Below, one piece after another: positions 34,235 through 46,947 of a stretch of 64,000 nt of DNA (position 1 is its first letter; each line of letters starts with the position of its first letter). The notes under the pieces were generated by a model that ran no database searches, was not told the origin of the DNA, and saw only the letters and a list, made by a program, of their open reading frames with translations. The DNA lies in assembly GCA_905221605.1 (NCBI GenBank), contig CAJNDS010000802.1:434001-498000 (forward strand). Reading direction: 5' to 3'. This DNA is from Symbiodinium natans (lineage: Eukaryota > Sar > Dinophyceae > Suessiales > Symbiodiniaceae). The translations under genes were made by a program, and so were the position numbers.

Positions 34235-35467
34235 ATGGCGAAAGAAGGTACCATGTATCTTGTTTATGACAGCAGCCATGGCGAAGCTGCTGCCATTCAA
34301 GCAGCGATTGCAGAAAGCAAGGCAGCAGTTTCCTGTGTGGACCTCGCTGACCGAGATTCCTTCCAGAGGCGTGAAGTCACAGAGGAGATTCTTGAACAAG
34401 GCCTCCAGTTAGCATCTTCCTCGAGTTGCTCCGAGCGGGCAGCCGCGAAGGCTCACCTCATGGATATGCTTCTTGATTGCCCATGCTGGTTTTGCACGCC
34501 TGATGGTGTTGCAGGGCCGGTGGAAACCAGACCAGAGTCGGTGGGAACGACCGTTGCCCTGCTTCTCAGGGAGGCTGCATATCATTGCAGCCTGCGTCGC
34601 TTGCCAGCACGGGAGCTCGAAGCCGGGCTAGAATCCTTGACGATTTGTGCGCCAGGCGTTAATTTGGCAATCCTGTGCGGTCAAGCTGCAGCGCTACTGG
34701 AGCTCCATGGTGCAGTGGTTGTACGCAACTTCCTGGGGGAGGCGCATGCAGTGGAACTGGCCGAGACTGACTTCGGCAGTCTGTCGCCTGCCTGCCCAGG
34801 GAACGGTTCAGGAAGTTCAGGACCAACCCTGGGCAGTGGACGTGGAGATTGGGTGGTTTTGCCTTCGGAGGCCCCAGACCGGTTCTTGTCCAGCTTGGAT
34901 GCCTTCGTAGCAGGCCTGCGGCCTCTTGTGCGCGGCAAGATGGACACGTGCGAGTTCCGAACTTGGCCAATGGTCACGGTGTACGAGCCAGGCAGAAGAT
35001 ACACTTGGCACTTGGACAATGGGAAATGCGGTAATGGGCGCCTACTGACATGCATCTACTATCTGAACCAAGACTGGCCTCATGAGTCTGGCGGTGACCT
35101 TCGCCTTCTCCGGCAGGAAAGCCCTGACGAACTGCAGATCATGGCAGAAGTACCTCCTCTTTTGGACACACTTGTGATATTCTGGTCCGAAAGCGTTCCG
35201 CACGAAGTCCTGCCCCCATGGACTGGACTCAGACATGCAATGTCAGTGTGGTACCTGTGTCCACTGCATGGGCTGGAGCATTTTTCCGCTGGAAATGCTC
35301 ATCCAGCCTTTGGGCAGTCTGTGTCATCGGCGGTGGAGAGCATCCGAGAGGCGCTTGAAGTTGGAGCATCTGCGCCCGCCACTACCATGGACGTCTTGGA
35401 CCAGCTTGTCGAGCTGGCAGATGCCACCCCGCAGGAAATCACACCCCGACATGCTGCTACTGAGTAA
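34235..35467 (+). CDS. 2-oxoglutarate/Fe(II) prolyl hydroxylase, EGLN/PHD-like
   Basis: 410 residues, intronless, ATG in GACATGGCG. Residues ~150-365 match the PHD/EGLN dioxygenase: a PMVTVYEPGRRYTWHLDN segment with Fe ligands His259 and Asp261, LLTCIYYLNQDWPHESGGDL, DTLVIFWSESVPHEV with distal ligand His323, and Arg333 (LRHAMSVWY) for 2-oxoglutarate. EGLN has the same spacing (HVDN, CIYYLNKDW, GGxLRIF, FFWSDRRNPHEV, RYAITVWY). In animals these enzymes sense oxygen through HIF. Protists use relatives on other targets such as Skp1, so the substrate here is unknown. The N-terminal ~150 residues and the tail after ~370 show no known domain. The gene has no introns, unlike its neighbours. Confidence 0.9.
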   Translation: MAKEGTMYLVYDSSHGEAAAIQAAIAESKAAVSCVDLADRDSFQRREVTEEILEQGLQLASSSSCSERAAAKAHLMDMLLDCPCWFCTPDGVAGPVETRPESVGTTVALLLREAAYHCSLRRLPARELEAGLESLTICAPGVNLAILCGQAAALLELHGAVVVRNFLGEAHAVELAETDFGSLSPACPGNGSGSSGPTLGSGRGDWVVLPSEAPDRFLSSLDAFVAGLRPLVRGKMDTCEFRTWPMVTVYEPGRRYTWHLDNGKCGNGRLLTCIYYLNQDWPHESGGDLRLLRQESPDELQIMAEVPPLLDTLVIFWSESVPHEVLPPWTGLRHAMSVWYLCPLHGLEHFSAGNAHPAFGQSVSSAVESIREALEVGASAPATTMDVLDQLVELADATPQEITPRHAATE

Positions 35468-35469
35468 GT

Positions 35470-37341
35470 TCGGCTTAGAATTAAGAAGCTGTAGTAGTTT
35501 GCATGGATGTCCTCTTGAACCGCTGCGGCCTGTGGACATTTCTGCAAGCTTCACAAAGTCTAGGAACAGCTGCAGTGCTTGTGCTTCATGAATGCACCTA
35601 AGGTACAGGCCTCTAAAGGAGTGGTTTTGGTCAAGCTCTGTGCCTACCTCCGACACTTTAGCCATGGAACACCACCATGCCAGCATGTGCGCAAAGCCCG
35701 ACCGAACCAGCAAAGCAACGAACAAACGCAGCTCTTCATGTGCGTGCTCTGGGCAATGCCGGCCTGCGGAACCTGGGTGGAAAGTATGAGATGGAGAAGC
35801 TTGGCGTCATCCTCAGTGCATTGGTGTCATGCTCTCTCTTGAATTATCCTCATCTTCAAGGCCAGCATTGCACGGCTTCTGATGGGATTTGCGGGATCCC
35901 TCGGAAAATCTGCGTTCGGAGCTTTCGGAGTTCTATACTTGTTCCGACTGAGGTCCCCCAACTGGCGGCGGCTTTGCTTCTCTCCTGGCCTTACAGAGCC
36001 CATTCGCAAGGCAGATGAAGAGCTTTTTCAGATCTCTTCTCCAAGATGTTACGCGCAGGTGTGCGCTTAGGCTCGAACAGCTCTGTCAATTCCGGATGGC
36101 GCTGTAACGCTGTACCAGGCTTCGGTGGCTTTGGTGGCTACACGCCCCCTGCCCCCAACTGCCCAGCCTTCAGCTGCCCAGCTGGCCAGCTGCCGGTGGG
36201 CAAGGAAAGTGTGGAAATCGTGGCTTTGCTTTGAAACAAGCAACCTGAGCAAACTAAGCAAACGAGGTCTCGTTCAATTCCGGTTTCTTCTGAGTTGGGA
36301 GAGACCCGCTGGTCAGTGGAACTTATGTCCTGGAGCCAAGGTTAGTTTCGGATGCAAGGAAGCTGGGCTCAATGTCTTGAGCATGATGCTCGGACGGCCT
36401 TGGCAGCTGATGTCTAAAGTGCCCCGATCTTTGCTTTACTTTTACCATCAGGCGAATCTCTACTACCACGACATCTAGACATGAGATAGATTCGATATTA
36501 TGCAGAGATCGTGGGGTTAAAACAAAATGCATGCGATGTCCAAGATGCTCCATTTGGCACTCTTGCGCTTAGACTGCGAGGAAAGACTTTGACCCTTCCA
36601 ACCCCTATGCCGGCATGAACCAGATGGGCAAGAATCTGAACAAGTGCTGCAGCCTGGCAGCATTCATGAGGGTTGATGGCAACGATTCCCTCCCGCTTCC
36701 CCGCATCCTTGCCATGGCTTGGCCAAAATGAGCTCTTCTCGTGCGGACAAGGTCTCGAGCGAGATATTTGCAAGCAAACTTGTGGGATGAGCTCAAAAGA
36801 GTGCCACGACAGCTACCAGTGGCCTGGCTCGAAAAGGCACTCTGATGCACTTTGCAATCGGCTTCAAGCTGAGGAAGTGTCAGCAGAAGCTCCTGGGCCA
36901 GATGAGTTGTGTTGAGGGCATTTGAGGGTGTCTTGCTTTGGCGCCCTCATCGCCCTGTGGGTGAAGGCTTCAAGCCCGCAGCCTGTGTGTCTGTTCAGCC
37001 TTCGCTTCAGATTGCGATCGCGAGCCCAGGGTCTGCAAAGGCGATCAAAATTGCCAGCTGCAGGTCGGGGGAAACAGAGAGCGACAGAGTGACAGAGAGA
37101 GAGAGAGAGAGAGAGTGAGAGGCACGCACAGAGCAGAGAGCAGAGAGAGCAGAGAGCAGAAAAGAGAGAGAGAGAGAAAGAGCCGGCTCCCTTCTGGGAG
37201 TCACACGCACTGCAAGCAAGCAAGCAAAGAGAAACAGAGCGCGCGCGCCTCTAAGTACAGTTCTTAAAGGGGACCTCTGACCAGGCCGTCGCGGCCGGGG
37301 GCCTCCTCCCAGGGGGGCCCTCTTAGACGTGGAGAAGAAGA

Positions 37342-37376
<35 letters not shown>

Positions 37377-37700
37377 TGAGAGAGATGATAGCAGAAGAAT
37401 ACAGTATACACGGGAACGCACGCGTTCGCGTTCCAGTAACAAAACGTGGCGCCAAGCCCCCCCCCGGGCCGTCGAGCCTAAGGCGTAAGAAGCACAATCT
37501 GAGCCTCAAGTTGAACCTTCAAGGCTTGGGGACCTCAGGGGCCCTCATGGCATCCTGAAGGTTGTTTAAAGATGGAACAGAGGTGTCCCGGTGTTTCCGT
37601 GTCTTTTTTTGTCTTCTGCTGTTGGACAAGCGCTGCTGGTATGCAGACCTCGTCAGTCTTGCAATCGAGCGTGCTTTCTTGTATAGTCGTCCTCCCTACA
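35470..37700 (+). other. Mostly unassigned; candidate exons at 35.88 and 36.57 kb
   Basis: 35877-35990 reads LLMGFAGSLGKSAFGAFGVL (hydrophobic, possible membrane span). 36574-36650 reads ARKDFDPSNPYAGMNQMGKN, and could be an upstream exon of the 37.7-39.3 kb gene. Neither can be assigned to a family. Confidence 0.3.
37085..37375 (+). repeat. GA microsatellites with a GC-rich element between
   Basis: (GA)n at 37085-37180, then CCAGGCCGTCGCGGCCGGGG and GGGGGGCCC, then GAAGAAGAAGA and (GA)n to 37375. The order resembles the dispersed GC-hairpin/polypurine elements at 14.25 and 30.6 kb, though the hairpin sequence differs. Confidence 0.7.
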
Positions 37701-37721
37701 TGCCGAATGACGCAATGGCAG

Positions 37722-39345
37722 GCAATGGTTGCAGACTTTTCTGGGGATCCTTATGATACTGACAAGGTGGGTTTTTGCGAACTGGTGCCATATTGCGTTT
37801 GACTTGTTTGCAGGTTGGGGCGGCATCTCTATCAAGTGCTTTTATTGCAGTGCCTTGTCTGCGCAGACTGAAAAGTTCGACGACAAGAAGTACGATCCGA
37901 TGGAGACTCCGCCTCAGCTGGCGCAACCCTGGATGCTGACACGCCCTATAGTGCAAGGTCTAGATTCTAGATGTGATCGTCTTACTTTAGTGTTTCCGTA
38001 GTGCTTCCCGTGGCTTCTTCAGAGATCTATAAACAATGTCTGCAGCAGATCTCCCGGGGATCTTGAGTCCGTGCTAGGTCCAAATGCCGATCGTACTCTG
38101 CAGCACAATCAGCTGTGTGTCAATGCGTGCCACGTGAAGAAGTCAGGGCCCAAGCGCTTCGCAAGCCAATGCCGAGCATCGGCAAGCGCTTGTCAGCCAA
38201 ATTAGAGCGTAAGCCATCCCTTCTCAGGCACAGACGGCAAACGAGAAGAAGCTGAAGGAGAGCCAAGTATGTTGCACCATTGTCCTCAGCTTCTACTACT
38301 AGGTCATGTTGTAGACTTCCGGACACAGGGCCTAGCTCCTGCATTGCTGGCATAAAAATCGTGGGAAACAGGCCCGGTAGGTATCGGCAGTGATTGGAGG
38401 GCATCAGCTTAGACGACTACAACTAGGATTCTTGAAGTTCTCTCAGAGGCTGCAGTTCGCAGCCGAACACGGCAAATGCATGGCACCACGGGGTCTTTTC
38501 ACATCTTTTCACTGAGTCCCGTCTTAGTCCTTGTTCTAATCGGCATGTGCCCACGAGAGTCTTTCAGGCGAGGCTCCTGGGTATACAGTAGGGTTCAGGG
38601 TTGTTCAAACATGTTCCGTCCGAAGCTTGCTGCAAAACGGTCCTTCAAAAATCAAGCCAGCCCTCTGGATTGTGAGTGAAGTTGCTAAGCCTCTCACGAT
38701 GCAGGCATTCTACAAGAAATTCAACCCGGAGAAGCTGGATGACAGCGGTGCCTTGCTCCAAATGTGCCCGAAGAGCCTGTCTCAGAAGCGAGTCGTGCAG
38801 AGACCCAAGCAACTTAAGAGTCTTCGCTGCAACCAACGGCGTCGAATGACAGCAAGAAGCGGCCCCAGCAGCTGTCGCCTCATGGCTTGCAAGGTTTCGA
38901 TTGTGTAATTTATATTGCATAAGTCGTGGATGGTCTAGAACAGGTGCAGAACAGGATACCCTGATGTACGTTAGAGGGGTACCAGAACAAGTTACCCTGG
39001 GCCCATGCATGCCAAGCATTGTAAGATGAGGTGAGATAAAAGATGTGGATGGGGTGTGGAAGAAGTGGAAGGGCAAGGACAGGAGCCAGATAGCATAGCG
39101 GCTTAGAGACTGCTGGCGGAAGCTCACATGCCCTCCAGGAAGCATCCATGTTTATGGCACTTGCAACGAAGTACAAGGACAAGGCCTTATCACCTCTGTT
39201 CCTGTGCTCCCAGGCACAGGCGAGACTGCGTCGCATGCCTGATAGAGTGCAGGCGGTCAAAATAAAGGAAAAGCCGAAGCCACCTCCCTACGAGCCTCCC
39301 TCTCCGGCTGAGGCTGAGGGCAGAGGGGTGAAGCAGCAAGGTTGA
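37722..39345 (+). CDS. Unrecognised protein with FYKKFNPEKL...ATKY motif
   Basis: Exons 37722-37766 (AMVADFSGDPYDTDK), 37876 to about 37930 (FDDKKYDPMETPPQLAQPW), 38704 to about 38745 (AFYKKFNPEKLDDS), 39139 to about 39185 (EASMFMALATKYKDK) and a last exon to 39345 (RMPDRVQAVKIKEKPKPPPY, then EPPSPAEAEG and a short tail). The first three join in phase 0. FYxKFNPxKL followed by a MFxALAxKYxDKA segment is a pairing I associate with short repeats in several protist proteins; I cannot name a function. The Pro-rich C-terminus suggests a soluble scaffold. The start exon is not located. Confidence 0.55.
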
Positions 39346-39583
39346 AGAGCGGACAGAGCAGTACTGTATAGGATTGAGTGTTAGTGTTGCAAGCGCCTGA
39401 CTTCAATTCAAGCTGTGCATTCGTGGGTCCGCAGCCACTGCAGCTCGTGGAAAAGTACCGCGTTAGGCGCAACAAAAAGAGGGTGCCTGAGCTAAATGCT
39501 TGCTCGCAGATTTAGGGCTTGTTCGTTTGTTCGGTGTTTACCACGTACTCCGACGCTACGATGCCACTTCAACCAAGGTCCAT

Positions 39584-42500
39584 GCATGGCGGCGGCAGCA
39601 GCGGCGGCGGTCAAGAGACGTCATGAGGTCGAAGCAGCCATTGCCGAAGGGAACATCCCAGCACTTGGCGGACGAATAGAAAGCTTCGTACAGACAGAGG
39701 CCCATCCGCAGCCAAGAAATGTGTTTAAGCAAATCCGAACTTTTCTTTCCGATCACAGATCATTGAACCCTGGTACCTGCGCAGTGATGGCTTATGCCCG
39801 CCTTGGCTTAGGACCCGCTGCCTCCGGCTGATCAAGCTGGAATATGGAGATTCCAGCGGAAGGCCCGCCTTTTTCGCGCATTGCTTAGCGACTTGTATCT
39901 CGTAACCTATGTGCTGCAACTCGTAGTTGGTGTGAGTGCTGGTAGCTTTGTGCTGAAGACCATTCCTAGCTTGTCTTTTCTGCAAGTTGCTTAAGCTGCT
40001 CTTGCATGGGCTCCATTGCCTGGCGTTGTTTCCTGTTCAAGCTTCTGTGTTCTCATGGCCAGACCGCGATCGCCTATATGAACATCAAGTCGCAGATGGC
40101 GGTGGCAGGGCTTATCTGCGGAAACTTCTTGATCAACATCATAGAGTCACTTGGCAGGTGAGAATGCGCTGCGACGAGCGGGGGAGGTGATTGATTTTCC
40201 GATATTTTCCACATTAAAAACCATCGCGCACGTGAAAGTCCGTCCATGGTGGATCAGCAGTCACTGATTGTGCCAGTGCTGTGTCGTATGCAGAAATCCG
40301 TGCAAGGCACACGCAAGCATGGCCTTTTGAAGCCACTGGCTGGCCATGTAGTCATCCTGTCTTGCAAAAAACCGGGCTGCTGAGTCTTTTGTGCAGCTGA
40401 CCGGTCCAGCATCCCACAGACATCGGCTCAGGGTCCGCACATGCGCGTGTTCATTGGCAAATTTCACGGGTAGGAACTGGGGCACAAGAATATGGAGCAA
40501 CCCCCACAAGCTCCTCTTGGAGCCCTCTGAACATGCCTAGTAATTACTGTTGTCTTACTTTAGTCTCGGCCGCCAAGGAAGTGGATCGACCCGCATGGAG
40601 ACAAGCATCCAGACCTATGGCGGGGGACTGAAGCTGGGCTGAAGGCTCCCCAGGTCTTTTCCGAGGCTGCCTTTCTTTCAGATGTTCAGGTGCAAGGTCT
40701 GCTTGAAGTGCTCTTCATCTAAGGATCTCTTCTTCAACATTATCTTCTGTTTTGAGTTAGTTGTCAACATGCAGCTTGGTGGAAGTTTTTTGCTGAAGCA
40801 GTTTTTCCTTGAGATGAGTGTCCGGTTGACTCACGTGCCTTTTACCCATGAGAGCACTGTCACAGTGGTTGTGAGGTATGGTTTCTGGTGGCGCAGATTC
40901 TGGTCATCTGGGTGGAACCTCGACTGCTTGGAGCAGTTTAAGGGTGTGCCAGAGATTTGCACAGTTTCCTCGCATGCTTCAGCTCAGGAATGTTTTCGAT
41001 GTGGTTGTCGTGTCGATAGGCGCTGCGCAAGTTTTGCAAAGATAAAATCTTGAGCATCAACATTCTCGCCTATGGCACAAGTGTCTCACGTGTTTCGGTG
41101 CTGCTCGCTTTGGACATGGCTGTTGTAAGTCCCAGCAGGAGTGCTGCAAACAACGTAGGCATCGTTATCATCAGCGTCATCGTTATGATCATACGGAAAG
41201 GTTATCACTTATCTGCTATCATCATCATGATGTTCATGTTCGTTCAGGGTCGGTTTTCTAGCCCAACACTAGTATAGCGTCTTTCCGCCGTGGGCAGGTG
41301 TCCTAGACGTCTTCCAGGTGCCACTTCCGGGTCCGCTCAGCTTGCTTCGCATGATGCGGGCTTTCCGAGTGTTCAGACTCTTCAAGCCGCTCGGACACTC
41401 AGTAGGGAGCCCCCCAGATTGCGCCGCTCGTGTGCCGAAGAGCCTTCAAACCTGTTTTCAACAGAACTGAAATGTCCTGAAGACCGGGCGAGCTTCTGCC
41501 AGAAAAAGAAGCCCAAGTCTGTCAGGTCTTGGAGTTCTCTTCGCGAGCACCCGTATCCAAGACCGTAGATGAAACATGATGAAACTGAGGCGGATCAAGT
41601 CGCTACGGAAGAGCCTTTGCCTGCAAAAACGGCTTAGTTCGGCTTAGTTGACTGATCTAGCCCACATTGACTTGACTTGCGCATTGCCAGAATGTCTGCT
41701 TTGAGTGTCGCACGTGTGCTGAACAAATGAAGGATTCTGGAATCTCTCGCGAAAGCGATGCCCTCGCATGTGAATGCTTTTGGCATACTTTTTCTCGTAA
41801 TGCACCTTGGCTGCAGAGCATGGAGAGGCTCAGCGCCTGGGTGGCTGAGAAAGTGCTCCGGCAGAACCATGGGCAAACGAGGGCATCACGTGAGCATCAC
41901 GGGATGCTCTCATGTGGCCACAAGATACGAAAGAGGGCGTTCTCCAATTGCAGCCAGGTGCATTTACTCGATCCTCGCCGTAGATTTTTTCATGAGCCAT
42001 GGATGCAGACATAGGATTTTTTTGGGTTGGACTTGCTTGAACTCACTTCAGCAGCTTCAGCAGCTTCACACAGTCGGCTCCATGAAGCCCAAGGCCCTGG
42101 CCTTTGGGTTTTTGTTGCAATCTCTTGTTGTCGATGCGCAGTTGCCAATACAAGTTTGTGGCACGGTATGACAAAGCGTTCACCTGCACGTGATCTCTGT
42201 GATTGTTCTAAGGAACTTTGCATCAGAAGGATTCTATACCAACACTTTGCAGCTTGCCTGGCGGTTGATGGTGTTAACCCAGTGCGCTGACTTAGCTACC
42301 TTCCTGGGCTGAAGCTCACCACGGCTTGTTGCGCACGCAGCACGCGTGCTTCAAGCTCCTAGTGACCCTAGTGGGGCCTAGTTACATGCATTCGGGGTCA
42401 GGAACATAACTGTGCCGCTGACGACATCGCGTGAGCTGCATCATGGGGAAGAATATTTCGGGAACTTCGGCCGCCCAGCTATGTTGGAAGTACTTTTCCT

Positions 42501-44144
42501 AGCTTTACTACACTTCCTTGTCACAACGTTACTCTCGTCCGCCACGCGCCTCGAAGCTTGAGGCCTCTCGTTGTTCACCATGTTTCAAACTCTGACCGGC
42601 GACTCCTGGTCAGAAGCTGTGGCACGTCACTTGAACCTCGGACTGCTCAGCATGCCAGCCTGATGCCAGCTGCTTCACCACTCAGCAACATGCAGCAGAA
42701 GGAGCTCTTACTTGGCATCGACCGCTCTAACAGTTGGAGCACTTCTGTGGTGCAAGTGAAGATTTGACCCAAGGATATTTACAGACGACATCACTCGAAC
42801 AGTGGGAACTGTTGTTTATTTTATTTCGTTCCAGCCACTTGCATGCACAAGCGCGTGTCGGCACCTTGCGTTGGGGCCTTTGGGCAGATTGGGGGTTGCA
42901 AGCGTTGAGACGATGGGCCCTTGTTTCCACATGTCTGTCGCTCTACGAGAGCGGGCTTAAGGCGAGAGAGAGCGCAGCCTTTTTCCTGGTTGTGTGAAGA
43001 GCACTCTGCTTGCGAGAGACGCCTGAGGCTGTTGTGTGGGATCGCCGTTGTCTCAGACCCGCAATGCATCCACATGCCCGCGGGGGGCTTTTAGAGAGCA
43101 ATTTCTCGCAGCTTTCTTAGGCAAAGCACCTGAGGTGTTGATCAATGTGACCATTGCTGTGCTCCTAGAGTTGCTCGGGCTCGGTCTGATGTAAGCTTCA
43201 AGGTTCCTCACACGGCTTCTGAGCTTACAGCTGTAGTACTAAAGAGCCCTTCAGCAGGATATGTAGCACACTCAGCTCGTCAACCAACCCATGCGCCAAG
43301 CCCCCGTCAAGTATCGTGAGCCTTCTTGTGTGGGACTTGTGACGTTGCTGCGGCCTCGACTGAGTGTATCTGAGTATCTGAGTGCAGCGTCCCAGCGCTT
43401 GAGGAAAATGGTGGACGATGGCTCGGAAAAGCTGGCTGAAGCTCAGCTGGCGGCAGCTGAAGCAGCCAAGAGTTCCACTGCCACTGTGGACTGGGCATTT
43501 CAGGCAATAATCGCTTTCTGCTGTAGGGCGTGAAGTTCCCGTCTTGTACCGAAAGTTTCTTCTGCGCACGGATCTCGGACCACACGCAAGTCACGTCCCT
43601 CCAGCCTTGCTTGATACATCTGAAGCCCTTCGCTGCAATTAGGAAGAAGGCGATCTTGCTCACAGATACCGGAAGCCCCCGCGTTGCGTCCTGTAACGCT
43701 TTTCCATTACTCTCCTGATTATGGTAAAGTCGTCAGCCCTTGGCAGGCCGCTCAGTGGCCCGGCAGCCAATGTGAAGGGTCAGCGAATGTCGCGAATTTG
43801 GTTTAGATCAGTGGCCACAGCCGACAGCGTGCATGCTCCGAAACCGAGGCCACCAGTCGCCGACTGTAGCGGCGTTGTGGAGCTGGAGCAGCTTCGTTTA
43901 GTTTAGCATAGCACTGAATCGACACCTTGAATTGTCAAGGTGCAAGGGATCGTCACACTTAGTTGCCAAACATGCAATGGCTGGGCAGCTATGTGTTCTG
44001 GGTATCCCACTCAGGAACGAAGTACGTGGTCTCAGACGAGATATGCAGACGCTCAAGTCTCAGCTGGACATGCTGGCTGCTGCGGTGAAGGATTGCGCAA
44101 TCCTACGTGCAGCGCTAGTTCAAAGACTTCTGTGCTCTTCTTGA
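39584..44144 (+). CDS. Single-domain voltage-gated cation channel
   Basis: Plasma-membrane channel with one 6-TM domain. Possible first exon from ATG 39584 (MAAAAAAAVKRRHEVEAAIA). S1: 40063-40157 (IKSQMAVAGLICGNFLINII). S2: about 40720-40770 (DLFFNIIFCFELVVNM). Then YGFWWRRFWSSGWN near 40876 and S3 FDVVVVSIGA near 40997. S4: 41341 on (LLRMMRAFRVFRLFK; four Arg and one Lys spaced mostly every third residue, the voltage sensor). S5 split at 41802-41957 (NAFGILFLVM / CIYSILAVDFF). Pore split at 42473-42562 (EEYFGNFGR / LSLFTMFQTLTGDSWSEAV), with TGDSW at the filter. VGTVVYFISF near 42800 and S6 VLINVTIAVLLE near 43136. A coiled-coil tail follows (KLAEAQLAAAEAAK; MQTLKSQLDMLAAAVKD), stop 44144. 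Both fully defined introns are GC-AG. TGDSW suggests Na/Ca permeability, but this is inference. Confidence 0.8.
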
Positions 44145-46940
44145 GTGTGTCCATTGGTTGGGCTGAGTACTCTAATGTCCCGAGGCTTGTGCATGAAGGT
44201 CAAACAGCGCGCCAATCGATTAATCGACCTGCTGTGTTGCTAGGGTGGTGACGGCCAGGTCTTGCATCCCCCAGGCTTGCGCCTTGTGCACGAGATAGCA
44301 GAAGTGAGAAGCCCCTGTGAAAGGGAAAGATGGGAGCCAACACATGACACAGCCTATGCGCAAACTGGTGCATGCTTCACATGCCCAGTACCACCTTGCA
44401 ATCTCTGGATCACCTTTTCGCTTCACAGGCCCCTTTCCAGAGCTGTCCTGTGGCAGGACAAGCCTTCGCTGCTGCTGCGGCTGCGACGGGGCAGCTCGGG
44501 CTGTGACAATGCATGGCGCACAAAGGTCGCATATTCACGGACGCATTTCCGGCTCTCTGCTTAAACTCGTACCAGATGGTTGTCCAGTGCCCGTCGAGCA
44601 TGTTCGATGGTGGCTTGCTTGGTATCTTGCAATCCACCCAGAGCAGCCAGCAGCGCGAGGCAAACCGCCATGACTTTCAGCATGATCTGCAACGCCTGAG
44701 CTGTTGCGTTAACGAAATTCGCTCTGCACGTGGTTCAAGGGTTTTTTCAGGTCACTTGCGCACATGTCGTTTCCATCCCCTGCTCACATCCAGCAGACAG
44801 AGATTGCAGATAATGCTCTGAGAGCCAAGGGGGGAACGGCTTGCGATATTTATGTTGCAGATCTTAAGTTCCCGGGGCCGCCATCGCTTGACTGTGCTTG
44901 ACTCAGGTACACGAAACTCACAAGCTACATATTCAGCCGCAGCCGCGGATATTTTGGGGAGCCTGCGGTACATGTTTTGCCGAACATGACAGAGGCCCAA
45001 GGGCTTGTTTCACCGTTGAGTAGTTGAATAATTACTCGTGGCCACAGCTAAAGCTTCCCTGCTTCTGCAGCAGAGTTCCATAAAACTATTCCCAACAGGC
45101 AGGCCATAGCCTGTGGCTACACATTTCCAACGATCCTGCATGGTGTGGTCCACATGCCCCACGCATGCAGCTTCATCATTGCTGCATGCTTTTCTGCTTG
45201 CCGAGTGAATGATCCATGTAGTTCTACAGCGGTTGACACGAGAAAGAGGTTTTGGGGGCTCCTTGGTGGACAATATGATTGTGAGCCAGTGTGAACCTGT
45301 GGACCCTCACATGAGTTGCAGGGCGGCTAGGCTTCCCTCTTCGAGAGTTGCACTGAGAATGATAATACTGTAATCACTATATCCCCCTTGGGAATTATGT
45401 TTTATTTTGTTTATATAAAACCCAAGAGGATTAAAAAGATTGTTGTTATTAAGGTTCTAAGGACGTGGAGCTCCAGCCCTAGGTCCGCCCACCCACCTCT
45501 TTTGAACACACTGCTGTCACTGCGACGGAGGCAGTTAGAAAAGCGAAGGCTTGGCACAGAAATCACAAGATTTGCTGTCGCAAGGCCTTCACATTATGAG
45601 GATGAATTAGCTTCCGACACCGATTCCAGCCGCGAGTCATAAAGCGCCCAGGTGGCATACTGTGCATATCTACATCAAGACGCGTTACAGCCAAATGACC
45701 CACAAAAGCTCATACTTGTGAAATTGCACGCGCGGCAAGCTGTGGCAAAGAGCCGATCCTGCCAAGCAGGATTTTGGATTCAAGGTCTTCAGACTAATTC
45801 GTCGGATTCTGTGGTAAGCGGCTCAGGCCAACGCACTAATGTTTAACAATAAAAGCTGTTGCAAAGCTCTGCACGCCGTGGTACCTCAGCATCTCCTGTA
45901 GCAGAACTATGCATGAACATGATGGCGCCACCATCTTTGTAGGCTCGCTGAGGCATAGCTCTTCAAGGGGCCTTCTGCATCTTTGAGGGAGGGCAGTTCG
46001 CGAAGGGCAACGCTTAACAAACCATGCCTGCCAACACGGCATTCCTGCATCAAAGTTATCCGACCTCCGCATAGTCAAGAACCTCGCTTGCACTTGCTTG
46101 CACAACATGCTGATGAGGCCCCTTGTTTCACCCTCCACAAACCAATAGTCGCTGGCGTCATAACACCACGCACACATCAAGCCACGCATTCGAGCCAAAT
46201 CATGCGGTGTTATTGCGCTATGCATCCAAAAAACCCAACATGACCGTGCGCTCGCAGCGAAACAGCAAATCGCCCATCCTTGTGATGTCAGCATCTTGCA
46301 CCTGAATTTACAGTTCTGATGCCAATATTCACGCCACGGACTGCTGCACAAGAGAGCCTGCAAAGAGACCTTGCAGGCTTCGGACGAAGGGCCACCGCCT
46401 GCCCCAGCGCCCGTCCCGGAGGCCTGTTGCAGATGGTTGGCTTCGTAGTATCGGCATCCTCGCCTGCAACTGTAGCCGTTTAATTCGCAGCACTTGTAGC
46501 TTGGAGAGTAAACTTCGATGTGCGTGTTTTCTGCTTCTTTGGGAGTTGTTTGTTGACGAGATGTGGCTGCGCAGCGGTCCCGCAGTACTTGTTTGCATGC
46601 AGGAGCGCTCCATGGAGGATGCTGAAAGCAAAGCTTTTGAATCCACGCTCCAGGAGCCCAGACGTGGGAAACGAGGTTTAAGAGGGATTTGAGCCCATTT
46701 CTTCCGCAAGAAGCCGCCTTTGTGGCACAAAAATGTTAGGATGCTCCGATGCGTGCTAAGTGGAACTGAGCATGAAAGAATACCATCGAGTAAACCAGCA
46801 TGGCAGCACGTTTCCATAGTTTCCGGAAGGGCGACGGAATGCTAAGTGTCTTCCGCTAGTCTTCTTGGTTGGTGGCAAAATTCTCCCTGCATTTACCGTA
46901 GATCTTTTGGGCCCAAAGTTGATTTTGTGAAGCCTCCAAC
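44145..46940 (+). other. No gene recognised
   Basis: Several frames of 60-175 residues on both strands, none with a family motif. I looked specifically for an SNF2 N lobe that could pair with the C lobe at 47.8 kb and saw none. Confidence 0.45.
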
Positions 46941-46947
46941 CCTTCAG

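Noticed and set aside
46329-46817. 162-residue minus-strand frame
   Set aside because: No recognisable domain and no support for any minus-strand gene in this window.
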